Source: Rhodoblastus sp963804045
GTDB lineage: Bacteria > Pseudomonadota > Alphaproteobacteria > Rhizobiales > Beijerinckiaceae
Assembly (NCBI GenBank): GCA_963804045.1
Contig: CAWDOR010000004.1
Span: 233,348-297,347 of the forward strand
Direction: 5' to 3'
DNA: 64,000 bases
This document shows, in pieces, positions 1 to 8,901 of the stretch. The first letter of the stretch is position 1. Every line of letters begins with the position of its first letter. The translations under genes were made by a program, and so were the position numbers. Under the pieces are notes generated by a model. The model saw only the letters and a program-made list of their open reading frames with translations, made no database searches and had not been told where the DNA came from.

Positions 1-20
1 GTTTTTCTGAGAATTCATCT

Positions 21-36
21 TGGCACGGCTGTTGCA
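21..36 (+). promoter_or_regulatory. sigma-54 (-24/-12) promoter
   Basis: The stretch reads TGGCACG-GCTG-TTGCA, a full match to the RpoN consensus TGGCACR-N4-TTGCW. GG (22-23) and GC (34-35) are 12 bases apart, as required. The predicted transcription start is near 47, upstream of the ATG at 71 and downstream of the alternative start at 20. It should drive the NifX-glyoxalase gene and nifH. Too little sequence lies upstream to look for a NifA site. Confidence 0.9.
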
Positions 37-70
37 AATACTATCGCCGAGCAAGATGCGAGGATGCGCC

Positions 71-931
71 ATGCTGGATACGGTCCTTGAACAAATCCCG
101 GAGACATCCGCCAAGGCGACAGCCGACGGGTCAAAAGGCCTTACTCTGCGCGTCGCCGTGGCGACCCGCGAGGGCCAGCGCGTCGATCTCCATTTCGGCC
201 ATGCCGAAACTTTCGCGGTCTACGATCTCGACCAGGCCGGTGCGCAACTCGTCGAAACCCGGCTGGTCGCCGATCACGCCCTCAATGAAGAGGAAGACCC
301 GCGCGACACGATTTATCGCATGATCGCCGACTGCAAGGTCCTGCTGGTCGCCAAGATCGGCGGCGCCCCACAGGAAGCTTTGGCCGCGCTCGGCATCGAG
401 GCGACCAATATGTACGCCGGCAAGAACGTCGATCTGGCCCTGCGCGAGCTTTACGACACGAAAAAGGCCGCCGCCGAAAACACGGCGATCGACACATCCG
501 AATTCGCCCTGGCCCACGCCATGCTGCGCGTCGCCGACCTCGACCGCGCCGTCGATTTCTATACCCAAAAACTCGGCATGACCGTGCTGGAGCGCCGCGA
601 GCACAAGAAGAACCAGTTCTCGCAGGCCTATCTCGGCTACGCGCAAGGCTTTGCCGGCATGACCATCGAGCTGGTGCAGAACTGGCAGCGCGACGAGGCC
701 TATCAGCCCGGCGACGCCTTCGGCCATATCGCCATTCAGGTGACAAATATCGTGCGTCTTTGCGACCGCCTCGCGGCGGAAGGCGTGGCGATGCCCCGAC
801 CGCCCCGGGGACAAAGACATGGCGAGAGCACCGTCGCCTTCATCGTCGATCCCGATGGCTACCGGATCGAATTGATTCAAGCGCCGCCGCCAGGCGAGAC
901 GGCGGCGTTCGAAGAAGCCCGAGACCAATAA
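71..931 (+). CDS. NifX-like cofactor-binding domain fused to a glyoxalase I (VOC) domain
   Basis: This 286-residue protein joins two domains. Residues about 24-130 form a dinitrogenase iron-molybdenum cofactor domain as in NifX, NifY and the NifB tail, with the DLHFGHAETF and KIGGAPQEAL blocks. Residues about 147-272 align with GloA-type lactoylglutathione lyase along their length (MLRVADLDRAVDFYTQKLGM, FIVDPDGYRIEL). All four metal ligands of GloA have counterparts: H149, E200, H219 and E267. The ATG at 71 is preferred because a GAGGA-like ribosome site precedes it and the sigma-54 transcription start lies near 47, which rules out the in-frame start at 20. It sits 22 bases before nifH and probably shares its transcript. 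The RPPRGQRHG stretch departs from the usual GloA loop there, so a compensated sequence error is possible. The metabolic role within nitrogen fixation is not known to me. Confidence 0.85.
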   Translation: MLDTVLEQIPETSAKATADGSKGLTLRVAVATREGQRVDLHFGHAETFAVYDLDQAGAQLVETRLVADHALNEEEDPRDTIYRMIADCKVLLVAKIGGAPQEALAALGIEATNMYAGKNVDLALRELYDTKKAAAENTAIDTSEFALAHAMLRVADLDRAVDFYTQKLGMTVLERREHKKNQFSQAYLGYAQGFAGMTIELVQNWQRDEAYQPGDAFGHIAIQVTNIVRLCDRLAAEGVAMPRPPRGQRHGESTVAFIVDPDGYRIELIQAPPPGETAAFEEARDQ

Positions 932-953
932 CCCCGGCAGACAGGAGCATGAC

Positions 954-1839
954 ATGGCTAAACTGAGACAAATCGCTTTTTATGGAAAGGGTGGCATCGG
1001 CAAGTCCACCACCTCGCAGAACACCCTCGGCGCCCTTGCCGAAATGGGCCAGAAAATCCTGATCGTCGGCTGCGATCCCAAGGCCGAATTCGACCCGCCT
1101 GATTCTGCACGCCAAGGCCCAGGACACCATCCTGTCGCTGGCCGCCGAAGCCGGCTCGGTCGAGGATCTCGAACTCGAAGACGTGCTGAAGGTCGGCTAC
1201 CGCGACATCAAATGTGTCGAATCCGGCGGCCCGGAGCCCGGCGTCGGCTGCGCCGGCCGCGGCGTCATCACCTCGATCAATTTTCTGGAGGAAAACGGCG
1301 CCTATGACGATGTCGATTACGTCTCCTACGACGTGCTCGGCGACGTGGTTTGCGGCGGCTTCGCCATGCCGATCCGCGAGAACAAGGCCCAGGAAATCTA
1401 CATCGTCATGTCCGGCGAGATGATGGCCATGTATGCGGCCAACAACATCTCCAAGGGCATTCTGAAATACGCCAATTCCGGCGGCGTGCGCCTGGGCGGG
1501 CTGGTCTGCAACGAGCGCCAGACCGACAAGGAATATGAACTGGCGGATTCGCTGGCGAAGAAACTCGGCACCAAGCTGATCCATTTCGTGCCGCGCGACA
1601 ATATCGTCCAGCACGCCGAACTGCGCCGCATGACGGTGATCGAATATGCGCCGGACAGCAAGCAGGCCGGCGAATATCGCGCCCTGGCCAACAAGGTGCA
1701 CAACAACTCCGGCAATGGCATCATCCCCTCGCCGATCACCATGGACGAACTCGAAGACCTGCTGATGGAACATGGCATCATGCAGGCGATCGACGAGAGC
1801 CAGGTCGGCAAGACCGCCGCCGAACTGGCCGTCGGCTGA
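954..1839 (+). CDS. nifH: Nitrogenase iron protein NifH, interrupted by a one-base frameshift
   Basis: Dinitrogenase reductase, the ATP-dependent electron donor to the MoFe protein, also needed for cofactor maturation. The P-loop YGKGGIGKST lies at residues 8-17. The [4Fe-4S] ligand regions GCAGRGVITS and DVVCGGFAMP follow, as does the VESGGPEPGVGC region that holds the ADP-ribosylation arginine of regulated NifH proteins. The frame breaks at about 1087-1092: the text reads GCCGAATTCGACC, giving KAEFDPP. Removing one A gives GCCGATTCGACC and restores KADSTRLILHAK, and the frame then runs to the stop at 1837-1839. The repaired product is about 294 residues, normal for NifH, and groups by eye with alphaproteobacterial molybdenum-type NifH. 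Everything downstream is intact, which argues for a sequencing error or a very recent mutation rather than decay. nifD and nifK do not follow. Confidence 0.93.
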
Positions 1840-1849
1840 TCCCAACTCC

Positions 1850-1884
1850 GGCCCGGATTTTTCAGAAATCCGGGCCGTCTTTTT
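1850..1884 (+). terminator. Rho-independent terminator after nifH
   Basis: An 11-base perfect inverted repeat, GGCCCGGATTT with AAATCCGGGCC, encloses a five-base loop (1861-1865) and is followed by a run of five T. It ends directly against the ribosome-binding site of the Nif11 gene, so it probably attenuates rather than fully blocks transcription from nifH into nif11. Confidence 0.85.
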
Positions 1885-1895
1885 GGAGCGTCGCC

Positions 1896-2093
1896 ATGAG
1901 TGTCGAATCCGCCGTCGCCTATATCAAGCGCATGCAATCGGACCAGGATTTTCGCAAGAAAATGAACGAGATTTCGGAAGATGAAGATGCGAGTTGGGCC
2001 GCCGTCAAGGAAGCCGGCTACGATTTTTCGATGACCGAATTCAAGAAGGCCCAGGATGTGATCTATGAGGAAAACGGCATTACGCCAATGTGA
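1896..2093 (+). CDS. Nif11-domain protein
   Basis: A 65-residue protein opening MSVESAVAYIKRM, with DQDFRKKMNEIS and a later GYDFSMTEFKKAQ. This is the arrangement of the Nif11 family, small proteins often encoded in nif clusters of alphaproteobacteria and cyanobacteria and of unknown function there; related sequences serve as leader peptides of some RiPP systems. No GG cleavage motif or Cys/Ser/Thr-rich core follows, and no modification enzyme is nearby, so a RiPP precursor role is unlikely here. The GGAG ribosome site at 1885-1888 sits immediately after the nifH terminator. It takes the place where nifD normally follows nifH. Strong stem-loop downstream at 2115. Confidence 0.85.
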   Translation: MSVESAVAYIKRMQSDQDFRKKMNEISEDEDASWAAVKEAGYDFSMTEFKKAQDVIYEENGITPM

Positions 2094-2114
2094 TTTCCTC
2101 TCATGCGACGATGC

Positions 2115-2148
2115 AAAAAGGGCGCGATCATCGCGCCCTTTTTCTTTT
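2115..2148. terminator. Bidirectional rho-independent terminator between convergent genes
   Basis: A 13-base perfect inverted repeat, AAAAAGGGCGCGA (2115-2127) and TCGCGCCCTTTTT (2131-2143), with a three-base loop. The A run on one side and the T run on the other make it work for both nif11 (plus strand) and the nifA transcript (minus strand). Confidence 0.9.
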
Positions 2149-2212
2149 GGCGGCGGCGACAAAAATGGCGGCGCTCGCGCGTCGCCAGTCACTTCGCCCT
2201 GGGAGGGAACTG

Positions 2213-2551
2213 TTATTTGCGATAGCGCAGCAAGGCCTGACGCTTGCTTTCGAAATATTGCGAAATTTTCTCGCCCAGTTCGCCGCCGACAGGCACGCCG
2301 TATTTTTCGGCGGCGCGGCTCAATTGCGGCCCATCCACCCCGGTGAGCGAGGCGACGCCGGCATTGGCGAGCGCCAAGACGCGGCGCTGCAAGACCTCAT
2401 CGGTGTTTTCGCCGAGCCATGTGTCGCGGATCACACCCGGCGCGTAGGTTTCCGGCGCGACGAACTTGCCGCCCGCCGTCTGGATGGCTGCGGCCATGGC
2501 GATATCCGCCAGCAGCAGATTGTAAAACTGGTTGTCCGTCATTTCAGCCAT
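2213..2551 (-). CDS. Unrecognised 112-residue protein downstream of nifA
   Basis: I do not recognise this family. The protein is small, soluble and probably largely helical, beginning MAEMTDNQFYNLLLADIA, with DTWLGENTDEVLQRRV in the middle and a basic end SKRQALLRYRK. It has no cysteines and no membrane segment or signal peptide. The ATG at 2551 was chosen over an upstream TTG because a GGAG lies nine bases before it; the ATG at 2542 is also possible. It starts 21 bases after the nifA stop on the same strand, so it is probably cotranscribed with nifA and ends at the shared terminator. The position suggests a nif-linked or regulatory role, which is inference only. Confidence 0.7.
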   Translation of the reverse strand: MAEMTDNQFYNLLLADIAMAAAIQTAGGKFVAPETYAPGVIRDTWLGENTDEVLQRRVLALANAGVASLTGVDGPQLSRAAEKYGVPVGGELGEKISQYFESKRQALLRYRK

Positions 2552-2572
2552 TTCAGTTTGCTCCAAGCAAAG

Positions 2573-4195
<1,623 letters not shown>

Positions 4196-4282
4196 CTCGA
4201 GAAGGAGGCGGCCTCGCCGTCGAAACGGCCGAGATCAAGTTATTGCGCACGGGCGCGGCCTGCCCCCGGATTTGATGGAAAA

Positions 4283-4297
4283 GCAATATTGGCGCCA
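4283..4297 (-). promoter_or_regulatory. sigma-54 promoter of nifA
   Basis: On the minus strand this reads TGGCGC-CAATA-TTGC, with GG and GC 12 bases apart as RpoN requires. The predicted start is near 4271, leaving an untranslated leader of about 75 bases before nifA. It implies that nifA is transcribed by the same sigma factor that NifA activates. Confidence 0.7.
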
Positions 4298-4526
4298 TAT
4301 AGGTTTTTCCGCAATATCACGCTACGCGCCATTTTTGTTTTTTGTTTGGAGATGAGTCTTTTAGTGTCCGATATAAACCTACTAGATGTAGTCTTGTTAC
4401 ATAACGGTACGATCCGGGCGGCTGCGCCGTCATTTCGCACGCCGGCGTCCGCGGCCGGCGGCCCCGCCACCCCATAAATCGCGATATGCCATTGATTATT
4501 ATTTGTTTTATTCGTCATTTGCCGAC

Positions 4527-4542
4527 TGGCCCGCGCCTTGCT
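4527..4542 (+). promoter_or_regulatory. sigma-54 promoter of the nifENX operon
   Basis: Reads TGGCCC-GCGCC-TTGCT, with GG (4528-4529) and GC (4540-4541) exactly 12 bases apart. The predicted start near 4553 lies 23 bases before the nifE ATG. It rules out the longer reading of nifE that would begin at 4486. Confidence 0.82.
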
Positions 4543-4575
4543 GTTCTCCCCTCGAACTCATCTCCGGAGGATCGC

Positions 4576-5976
4576 ATGAAGCCCGAGGACATCGCGGCAT
4601 TGCTGAACGAGCCGGCCTGCGCCCATAACAAGAAGAGCAAGTCCGGCTGCGCCAAGCCGGCGCCGGGCGCCACCCAGGGCGGCTGCTGTTTCGACGGCGC
4701 CCGCAACGCCTTGCTGCCCGTCGCCGATGTCGCCCATGTGGTGCATGGCCCGATCGGCTGCGCCGGCTCCTCCTGGGACAATCGCGGCACCCGCTCGTCG
4801 GGCCCCGACACCTATCGGATCGGCATGACCACCGATCTCACCGATATGGACGTGATCATGGGGCGCGGCGAGAAGCGCCTCTATCAATCGATCAAACAGA
4901 CGGTCGAAAGCCACAAGCCGGCGGCCGTCTTCGTCTATAACACCTGCGTTCCCGCCCTCCAGGGCGACGACATCGAGGCGGTGGCCAAACAGGCCGAGAA
5001 AAATTTCGGCGTGCCCGTGGTGCCCGTCGATTGCGCCGGATTCTATGGCAATAAAAACTTGGGAAATCGCGTCGCTGGCGACGCCGCGTACAAATATATC
5101 ATCGGCGCGCGTGAGCCCGATCCGGTCCCGCCCGAGCTGGACATCCCCGGCGTAAAACGCCACGACGTCAATCTGGTCGGCGAATGGAACGTCGGCGGCG
5201 AATATTGGAACGTCTCGCCGCTGTTCGACGAGTTGGGGCTGCGCGTGCTGTGCAGCTTTTCCGGCGACAGCCGCTATGCTGAGGTGCAGACCATGCATCG
5301 CGCCGAGGCGAGCATGGTGGTCTGCTCCAAGGCCATGCTGGCGGTGGCCCGCAAGCTCGAGGACGATTACCGGATCCCCTGGTTCGAGGGCTCGTTTTAC
5401 GGCGTCCGCGACACCTCCGAAGCTTTCAGAAACTTCGCCCGGCTGCTGGGCGATCCAGACCTGACCCAGCGCGTCGAAAAACTGGTCGCGCGCGAAGAAG
5501 CGCGCGTCGAGGCGGCGCTGGCGCCCTTGCGCGAAAAATTGCGCGGCAAGCGGGTGCTGATCTTCACCGGCGGCTACAAGAGTTGGTCGGTGGTCTCGGC
5601 CATGCAGGATCTCGGCATGACCGTCGTCGCCACCGGCACGGAAAAATCCACCGAGGAGGACAAGGCGCGAATCCGCGATCTCATGGGCCCCGAGGCCCGG
5701 ATGATCTCCGACAATGACCAGAAAGCGCTAATCGACGTTTATCACGAAACCAGCGCCGATATTCTCATCGCCGGCGACCGCTACATCTATCCAACGCTCA
5801 AATCGCGCATTCCCTTCCTCGACATCGATCACGTCAGGCGCATCGGCTACGCCGGCTATGACGGGCTGATCGAACTGGCGCGCAATCTCGATCACGCCGT
5901 GCATTCGCCTGTTTGGGCCCAGGTGCGCTCCAGGCCGGAATGGGCGCGCCCCGCCCTGCCCCGCGCCGTGGCTTGA
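4576..5976 (+). CDS. nifE: Nitrogenase cofactor scaffold protein NifE
   Basis: The alpha-like subunit of the NifEN scaffold, on which the NifB-derived precursor is converted into FeMo-cofactor. The protein has 466 residues, normal for NifE. C37, C62 and C124 sit at the expected positions for ligands of the P-cluster-like [4Fe-4S] centre, in the blocks GGCCFDGA, GPIGCAGSSW and VYNTCVPALQ. The MVVCSKAMLAVARKL and PWFEGSFYGV regions are also typical. The ATG at 4576 has GGAGG at 4566-4570 and lies just after the sigma-54 promoter. It is followed 11 bases later by nifN, so the two subunits are cotranscribed. Confidence 0.96.
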   Translation: MKPEDIAALLNEPACAHNKKSKSGCAKPAPGATQGGCCFDGARNALLPVADVAHVVHGPIGCAGSSWDNRGTRSSGPDTYRIGMTTDLTDMDVIMGRGEKRLYQSIKQTVESHKPAAVFVYNTCVPALQGDDIEAVAKQAEKNFGVPVVPVDCAGFYGNKNLGNRVAGDAAYKYIIGAREPDPVPPELDIPGVKRHDVNLVGEWNVGGEYWNVSPLFDELGLRVLCSFSGDSRYAEVQTMHRAEASMVVCSKAMLAVARKLEDDYRIPWFEGSFYGVRDTSEAFRNFARLLGDPDLTQRVEKLVAREEARVEAALAPLREKLRGKRVLIFTGGYKSWSVVSAMQDLGMTVVATGTEKSTEEDKARIRDLMGPEARMISDNDQKALIDVYHETSADILIAGDRYIYPTLKSRIPFLDIDHVRRIGYAGYDGLIELARNLDHAVHSPVWAQVRSRPEWARPALPRAVA

Positions 5977-5987
5977 GGGAGACGCGC

Positions 5988-7337
5988 ATGGCCGAGATTC
6001 TCACCCCCACCAAGCCTTTGAGCGTCAATCCTTTGAAAGCCAGCCAGCCGATCGGCGCCTCTCTCGCCTTTCTCGGCATTGCCGATTGCATGCCGCTGGA
6101 ACATGGCGCGCGCGGCTGCACCTCCTTCAACAAACTGTTCTTCATGCGCCATTTCAACGAGCCGATCGCCTTGCAGACGACGGCCATGGACCAGACCACC
6201 ACTGTATTGGGCGCCGACGATAATGTGGTCGAGGCGCTGGCGACGATCTGCAAGAAGAACGCGCCAAAGGTCATCGGCCTGGTGACCACGGGGCTGTCGG
6301 AAATGCAGGGCGCCGACGTGCCGCGCACCGTGCAGGATTTCCGCAAGAAACACCCTGATCTCGCCGATGTCGCCGTGATCGCCGTGAGCGCCAGCGACAC
6401 GCTCGGCTGCCTGGAAACCGGCTTCGCCGCAGCCGTCGAAGCCATTGTCCAGACGCTCGTCCCGCGCCGTCCCGGCGGGCGGAAAAATCCGCGCCAGGTC
6501 AATGTTCTCGCCTCCTCCATGCTCAGCCCCGGCGATCTCGAGGAGTTGCGCGCCTGGATCGAAGCCTTCGGTCTCAGCCCGATTCTGCTGCCCGATCTCG
6601 GCGCCTCGCTCGATGGCCATTTGATCGAACAGGGTTTTTCTACCCTCACCTATGGCGGCGTGAGCCGCGAGGACATCGAGAGCATGGGCGAATCCGTCGC
6701 CACACTGGTCATCGGCCGCTCGATGAACCGCGCCGCCGATTTTTTGGCCGCGCAGACTGGCGCGCCCGATTATCGCTTCGACCAGTTGATCGGCCTGAAA
6801 GATTCCGACGCTTTCACCGAAGTCCTGTCCGAAATTTCCGGCCGCCCGGTCCCCAAATATTTCGCCAGGAAACGCGATCAATTGACCGACGCCATGGTCG
6901 ATTGCCAGTTCCAGTTCGGCGGCGCGCGGATCGGCGTCGCCGGCGACAGCGACCTGCTCGGCGCCCTGGTCGAGTTTTTTCATGGCATGGGCGCGCATCT
7001 GGTCGCGACCGTGGCCTCGGCGCGCGCCAACCGGCTCGCCGATCTGCCGATCGATGAGGTGATCGTTGGCGACCTCGAGGATTTCGAAACGCTTGCGCGC
7101 CAATGCGAGGCCGATCTGCTCGTGACCAATTCCCACGGCGTCGAGGCGGCGCGGCGCAGCGGCGCGGCGCTGCTGCGCGCGGGGTTCCCGATCTACGACA
7201 GCTATGGCGCCCATTCCGACGCCTGGATCGGCTATGGCGGCACAAGGCGACTGGTTTTTACCGCCGCCAATTTGCTCAGCAATCATTATCAGGAATTGAA
7301 GCCTTACGTTTCCAAATACAAGCAGGCTGCGGAGTAG
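5988..7337 (+). CDS. nifN: Nitrogenase cofactor scaffold protein NifN
   Basis: The beta-like subunit of the NifEN cofactor-maturation scaffold; 449 residues, within the family range. It carries the NifN blocks NPLKASQPIGASLAFLGI, MPLEHGARGCTSFNK and TTTVLGADDNVVEAL near the N-terminus, with a typical late GFPIYDSYGAHSDAWIGYGG region. The ATG at 5988 is preferred over the upstream in-frame start because GAGGGAG precedes it closely and nifE ends at 5976. nifX follows after three bases, which indicates translational coupling. Confidence 0.96.
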   Translation: MAEILTPTKPLSVNPLKASQPIGASLAFLGIADCMPLEHGARGCTSFNKLFFMRHFNEPIALQTTAMDQTTTVLGADDNVVEALATICKKNAPKVIGLVTTGLSEMQGADVPRTVQDFRKKHPDLADVAVIAVSASDTLGCLETGFAAAVEAIVQTLVPRRPGGRKNPRQVNVLASSMLSPGDLEELRAWIEAFGLSPILLPDLGASLDGHLIEQGFSTLTYGGVSREDIESMGESVATLVIGRSMNRAADFLAAQTGAPDYRFDQLIGLKDSDAFTEVLSEISGRPVPKYFARKRDQLTDAMVDCQFQFGGARIGVAGDSDLLGALVEFFHGMGAHLVATVASARANRLADLPIDEVIVGDLEDFETLARQCEADLLVTNSHGVEAARRSGAALLRAGFPIYDSYGAHSDAWIGYGGTRRLVFTAANLLSNHYQELKPYVSKYKQAAE

Positions 7338-7340
7338 ACG

Positions 7341-7814
7341 ATGCTGAAAATCGCCTTCGCCTCCACCGACAAGCAGAAAGTCGACATGCATTTCGGCGGC
7401 GCCGAAAGCCTTGTCATTTACGATGTCTCTCCGGGACGCGCCGATCTGGTCGGCGTGATGGAATTCTACAAAGCCGAACAGGTTGGCGAGGCCGGTCGCG
7501 CCGGCGTCGCCGGAACCGTCGCCGACAAGGTCATTCCCAAACTCGATTTCGTCGAGGGCTGCGCCGCCGTCTATGCCGCTTCGATCGGCTCCAACTCTGT
7601 GCGCCGGCTGATGAAGGCGGGGATACAGCCGGTGGTGGTCGACGAAGGCCATGACATTGTCGATCTGCTCAATGAGGTCAGCCTGGCGCTGGTCTATGGC
7701 GGCCTGCCCTGGGTGGACAAGGCCAAGAAGAAGTTCGAGGCGGCGGCGCCCGCGCCGGTCGCACAGGCGGCCGACAGCCGCAAGCTGATCGCTTCCGTCG
7801 AAGAATTGGAGTGA
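7341..7814 (+). CDS. nifX: FeMo-cofactor carrier protein NifX
   Basis: NifX binds NifB-co and the VK-cluster and passes cofactor precursors between NifB and NifEN. The protein has 157 residues and a single cofactor-binding domain (about 3-120), with KQKVDMHFGGAESLVIYD at the start and FVEGCAAVYAASIGSNSVRR in the centre. It lies three bases after nifN and three before the next gene, inside the same operon. It is one of three NifX-type domains in this cluster, the others being the glyoxalase fusion at 71 and the tail of NifB. Confidence 0.95.
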   Translation: MLKIAFASTDKQKVDMHFGGAESLVIYDVSPGRADLVGVMEFYKAEQVGEAGRAGVAGTVADKVIPKLDFVEGCAAVYAASIGSNSVRRLMKAGIQPVVVDEGHDIVDLLNEVSLALVYGGLPWVDKAKKKFEAAAPAPVAQAADSRKLIASVEELE

Positions 7815-7817
7815 GCC

Positions 7818-8663
7818 ATGCGCCTCGCCTTCTCCAATCTCACTCTGCCCGCCTTCGATCACCTCGCCTATCTCGGGGATATGCGCGCCTTTGGCGTCGA
7901 GGGCATTGAGATCGCCCCCGACCACACCTGGAGCCGGCCCCATTTCGGCAAGGGTTTTCGCGCGCAGGAGATCGCCACTTACGGGCAGGCGGCGCGGCTG
8001 GCCGGGCTGGAGATTATCGGCTTGCATGCGCTGCTCGGCGGCCGCCCGGAATTCGGCATTTTCGAAGATGCGGACATCCGCCATCACACCATCGCCCATC
8101 TCGTCCATCTCTCGACGATCTGCCGCGATCTCGGCGGCAGGACGCTGATCCTCGACTCGCGCTGGGCGCGGCAGATGGAGCGCAAGGAGGCCTTCATCCA
8201 ATGCCGCGCTTTCCTCGAAAGGCTGCTGCCAAAAATCGAGAATCACGGCACCATTCTCTGCTTCGCGCCGCTGGCGCCCGACGAGGGCGATTTCTGCCGT
8301 CTCGCGCCGGAATTGTTGATGCTGGTCGACGCCATCGACCATCCGTCCTTCGGTCTCCACGTCGCCACCGCCGGTTTCGCCGCCAATGGCGAAACCGGTC
8401 ACCGCAATTTCGCCGCCCGTCGCGGCAGGCTCGACCATGTCCATATCGACGAACCGGGCCGCGTGGCCCTGGGCGTGTCGGGCAAAGTCGATCACGCCGA
8501 TGTCCGCCGCCACCTGAGCGCCATTTCCTATCGCGGCTGGTGCTCGGTCGTGCAGACCCTGCCGACCGGCCTATCGCCGACCGAGCATGTGTTCCGCTCG
8601 GCGCGCGGCTTCAAGGCCGTCTATCGCCAGGATTTCCGCAACCGGAGGCCATTCCATGTCTGA
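7818..8663 (+). CDS. TIM-barrel (sugar isomerase/epimerase-like) protein, probably without metal site
   Basis: A 281-residue protein of the xylose isomerase-like TIM-barrel superfamily, recognised from the opening RLAFSNLTLP, the repeated Gly-x-Glu strands (GVEGIEIAP, GLEIIGLHALLGG) and the end FGLHVATAGFAANGE then LDHVHIDEPGR. In relatives that I remember, the metal ligands are a Glu in LCFEPLPP, an Asp in GLHLDAGAM, a His in HFHISEPG and a Glu in VSIEM. Here these positions read A150, A183, H209 and V245, so three of four ligands appear lost. It is embedded in the nif operon, three bases after nifX, and overlaps the next gene by eight bases. It is not a standard nif gene known to me. A binding or scaffolding role is possible, but this is inference. 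Confidence 0.8.
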   Translation: MRLAFSNLTLPAFDHLAYLGDMRAFGVEGIEIAPDHTWSRPHFGKGFRAQEIATYGQAARLAGLEIIGLHALLGGRPEFGIFEDADIRHHTIAHLVHLSTICRDLGGRTLILDSRWARQMERKEAFIQCRAFLERLLPKIENHGTILCFAPLAPDEGDFCRLAPELLMLVDAIDHPSFGLHVATAGFAANGETGHRNFAARRGRLDHVHIDEPGRVALGVSGKVDHADVRRHLSAISYRGWCSVVQTLPTGLSPTEHVFRSARGFKAVYRQDFRNRRPFHV

Positions 8664-8892
8664 AGAGGAAGTTCTTGGGGTCATCGCCCGATGTATCGAG
8701 GAGGCGCGTCCGGCGATCCGCGCCGATGGCGGCGACATCGAATTGCTCGGCGTAAAAGGCCAGCGCGTCGAGGTCAAGCTCACCGGCAAATGCCTGACCT
8801 GCGCGCTCGCCGGCCAGACGCTTGGCGGGCTTCGCAAGAAGATCATGCAGCGCCTCGACCGGCCGCTGATGGTCGTGCCGATCATGGCGTGA
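8656..8892 (+). CDS. Stand-alone NifU C-terminal (Nfu-type) iron-sulfur protein
   Basis: A 78-residue protein corresponding only to the C-terminal NifU domain, which carries a labile [4Fe-4S] cluster on a CxxC pair and delivers it to targets such as NifH. The motif is present as C46-LT-C49 within VKLTGKCLTCALAGQTLGG; the residues after it differ from the usual CP. RPAIRADGGDIELL is the family's N-terminal signature. The ATG at 8656 lies inside the end of the TIM-barrel gene (stop 8661-8663), so translation is probably coupled. The N-terminal scaffold and central [2Fe-2S] domain of full NifU are absent. Confidence 0.9.
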   Translation: MSEEEVLGVIARCIEEARPAIRADGGDIELLGVKGQRVEVKLTGKCLTCALAGQTLGGLRKKIMQRLDRPLMVVPIMA

Positions 8893-8901
8893 GCTTTCGC
8901 C

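Larger units (their letters stand above)
4196..4575. other. Divergent nifA/nifE control region
   Basis: A gene-free 380-base region between the two start codons, markedly AT-rich in its middle (about 4310-4410). It holds one sigma-54 promoter facing each way (4283-4297 minus, 4527-4542 plus). I looked for the NifA site TGT-N10-ACA and found only a near miss with nine spacer bases at about 4386-4400. Confidence 0.6.

Noticed and set aside
20..70. Upstream start for the NifX-glyoxalase gene
   Set aside because: The sigma-54 promoter places the transcript start near 47, after this codon.
1896..2093. Nif11 gene as a RiPP precursor
   Set aside because: No GG-type cleavage site, no core rich in Cys/Ser/Thr and no modifying enzyme nearby.
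4386..4400. NifA upstream activator site
   Set aside because: The best match is TGT-N9-ACA; the spacer is one base short.
4486..4575. N-terminal extension of nifE
   Set aside because: It would include the sigma-54 promoter; ATG 4576 has a good ribosome site and matches NifE cysteine numbering.
5892..8513. 873-codon minus-strand open frame opposite nifN, nifX and the TIM-barrel gene
   Set aside because: Antisense to three recognised genes, low complexity, no start context.
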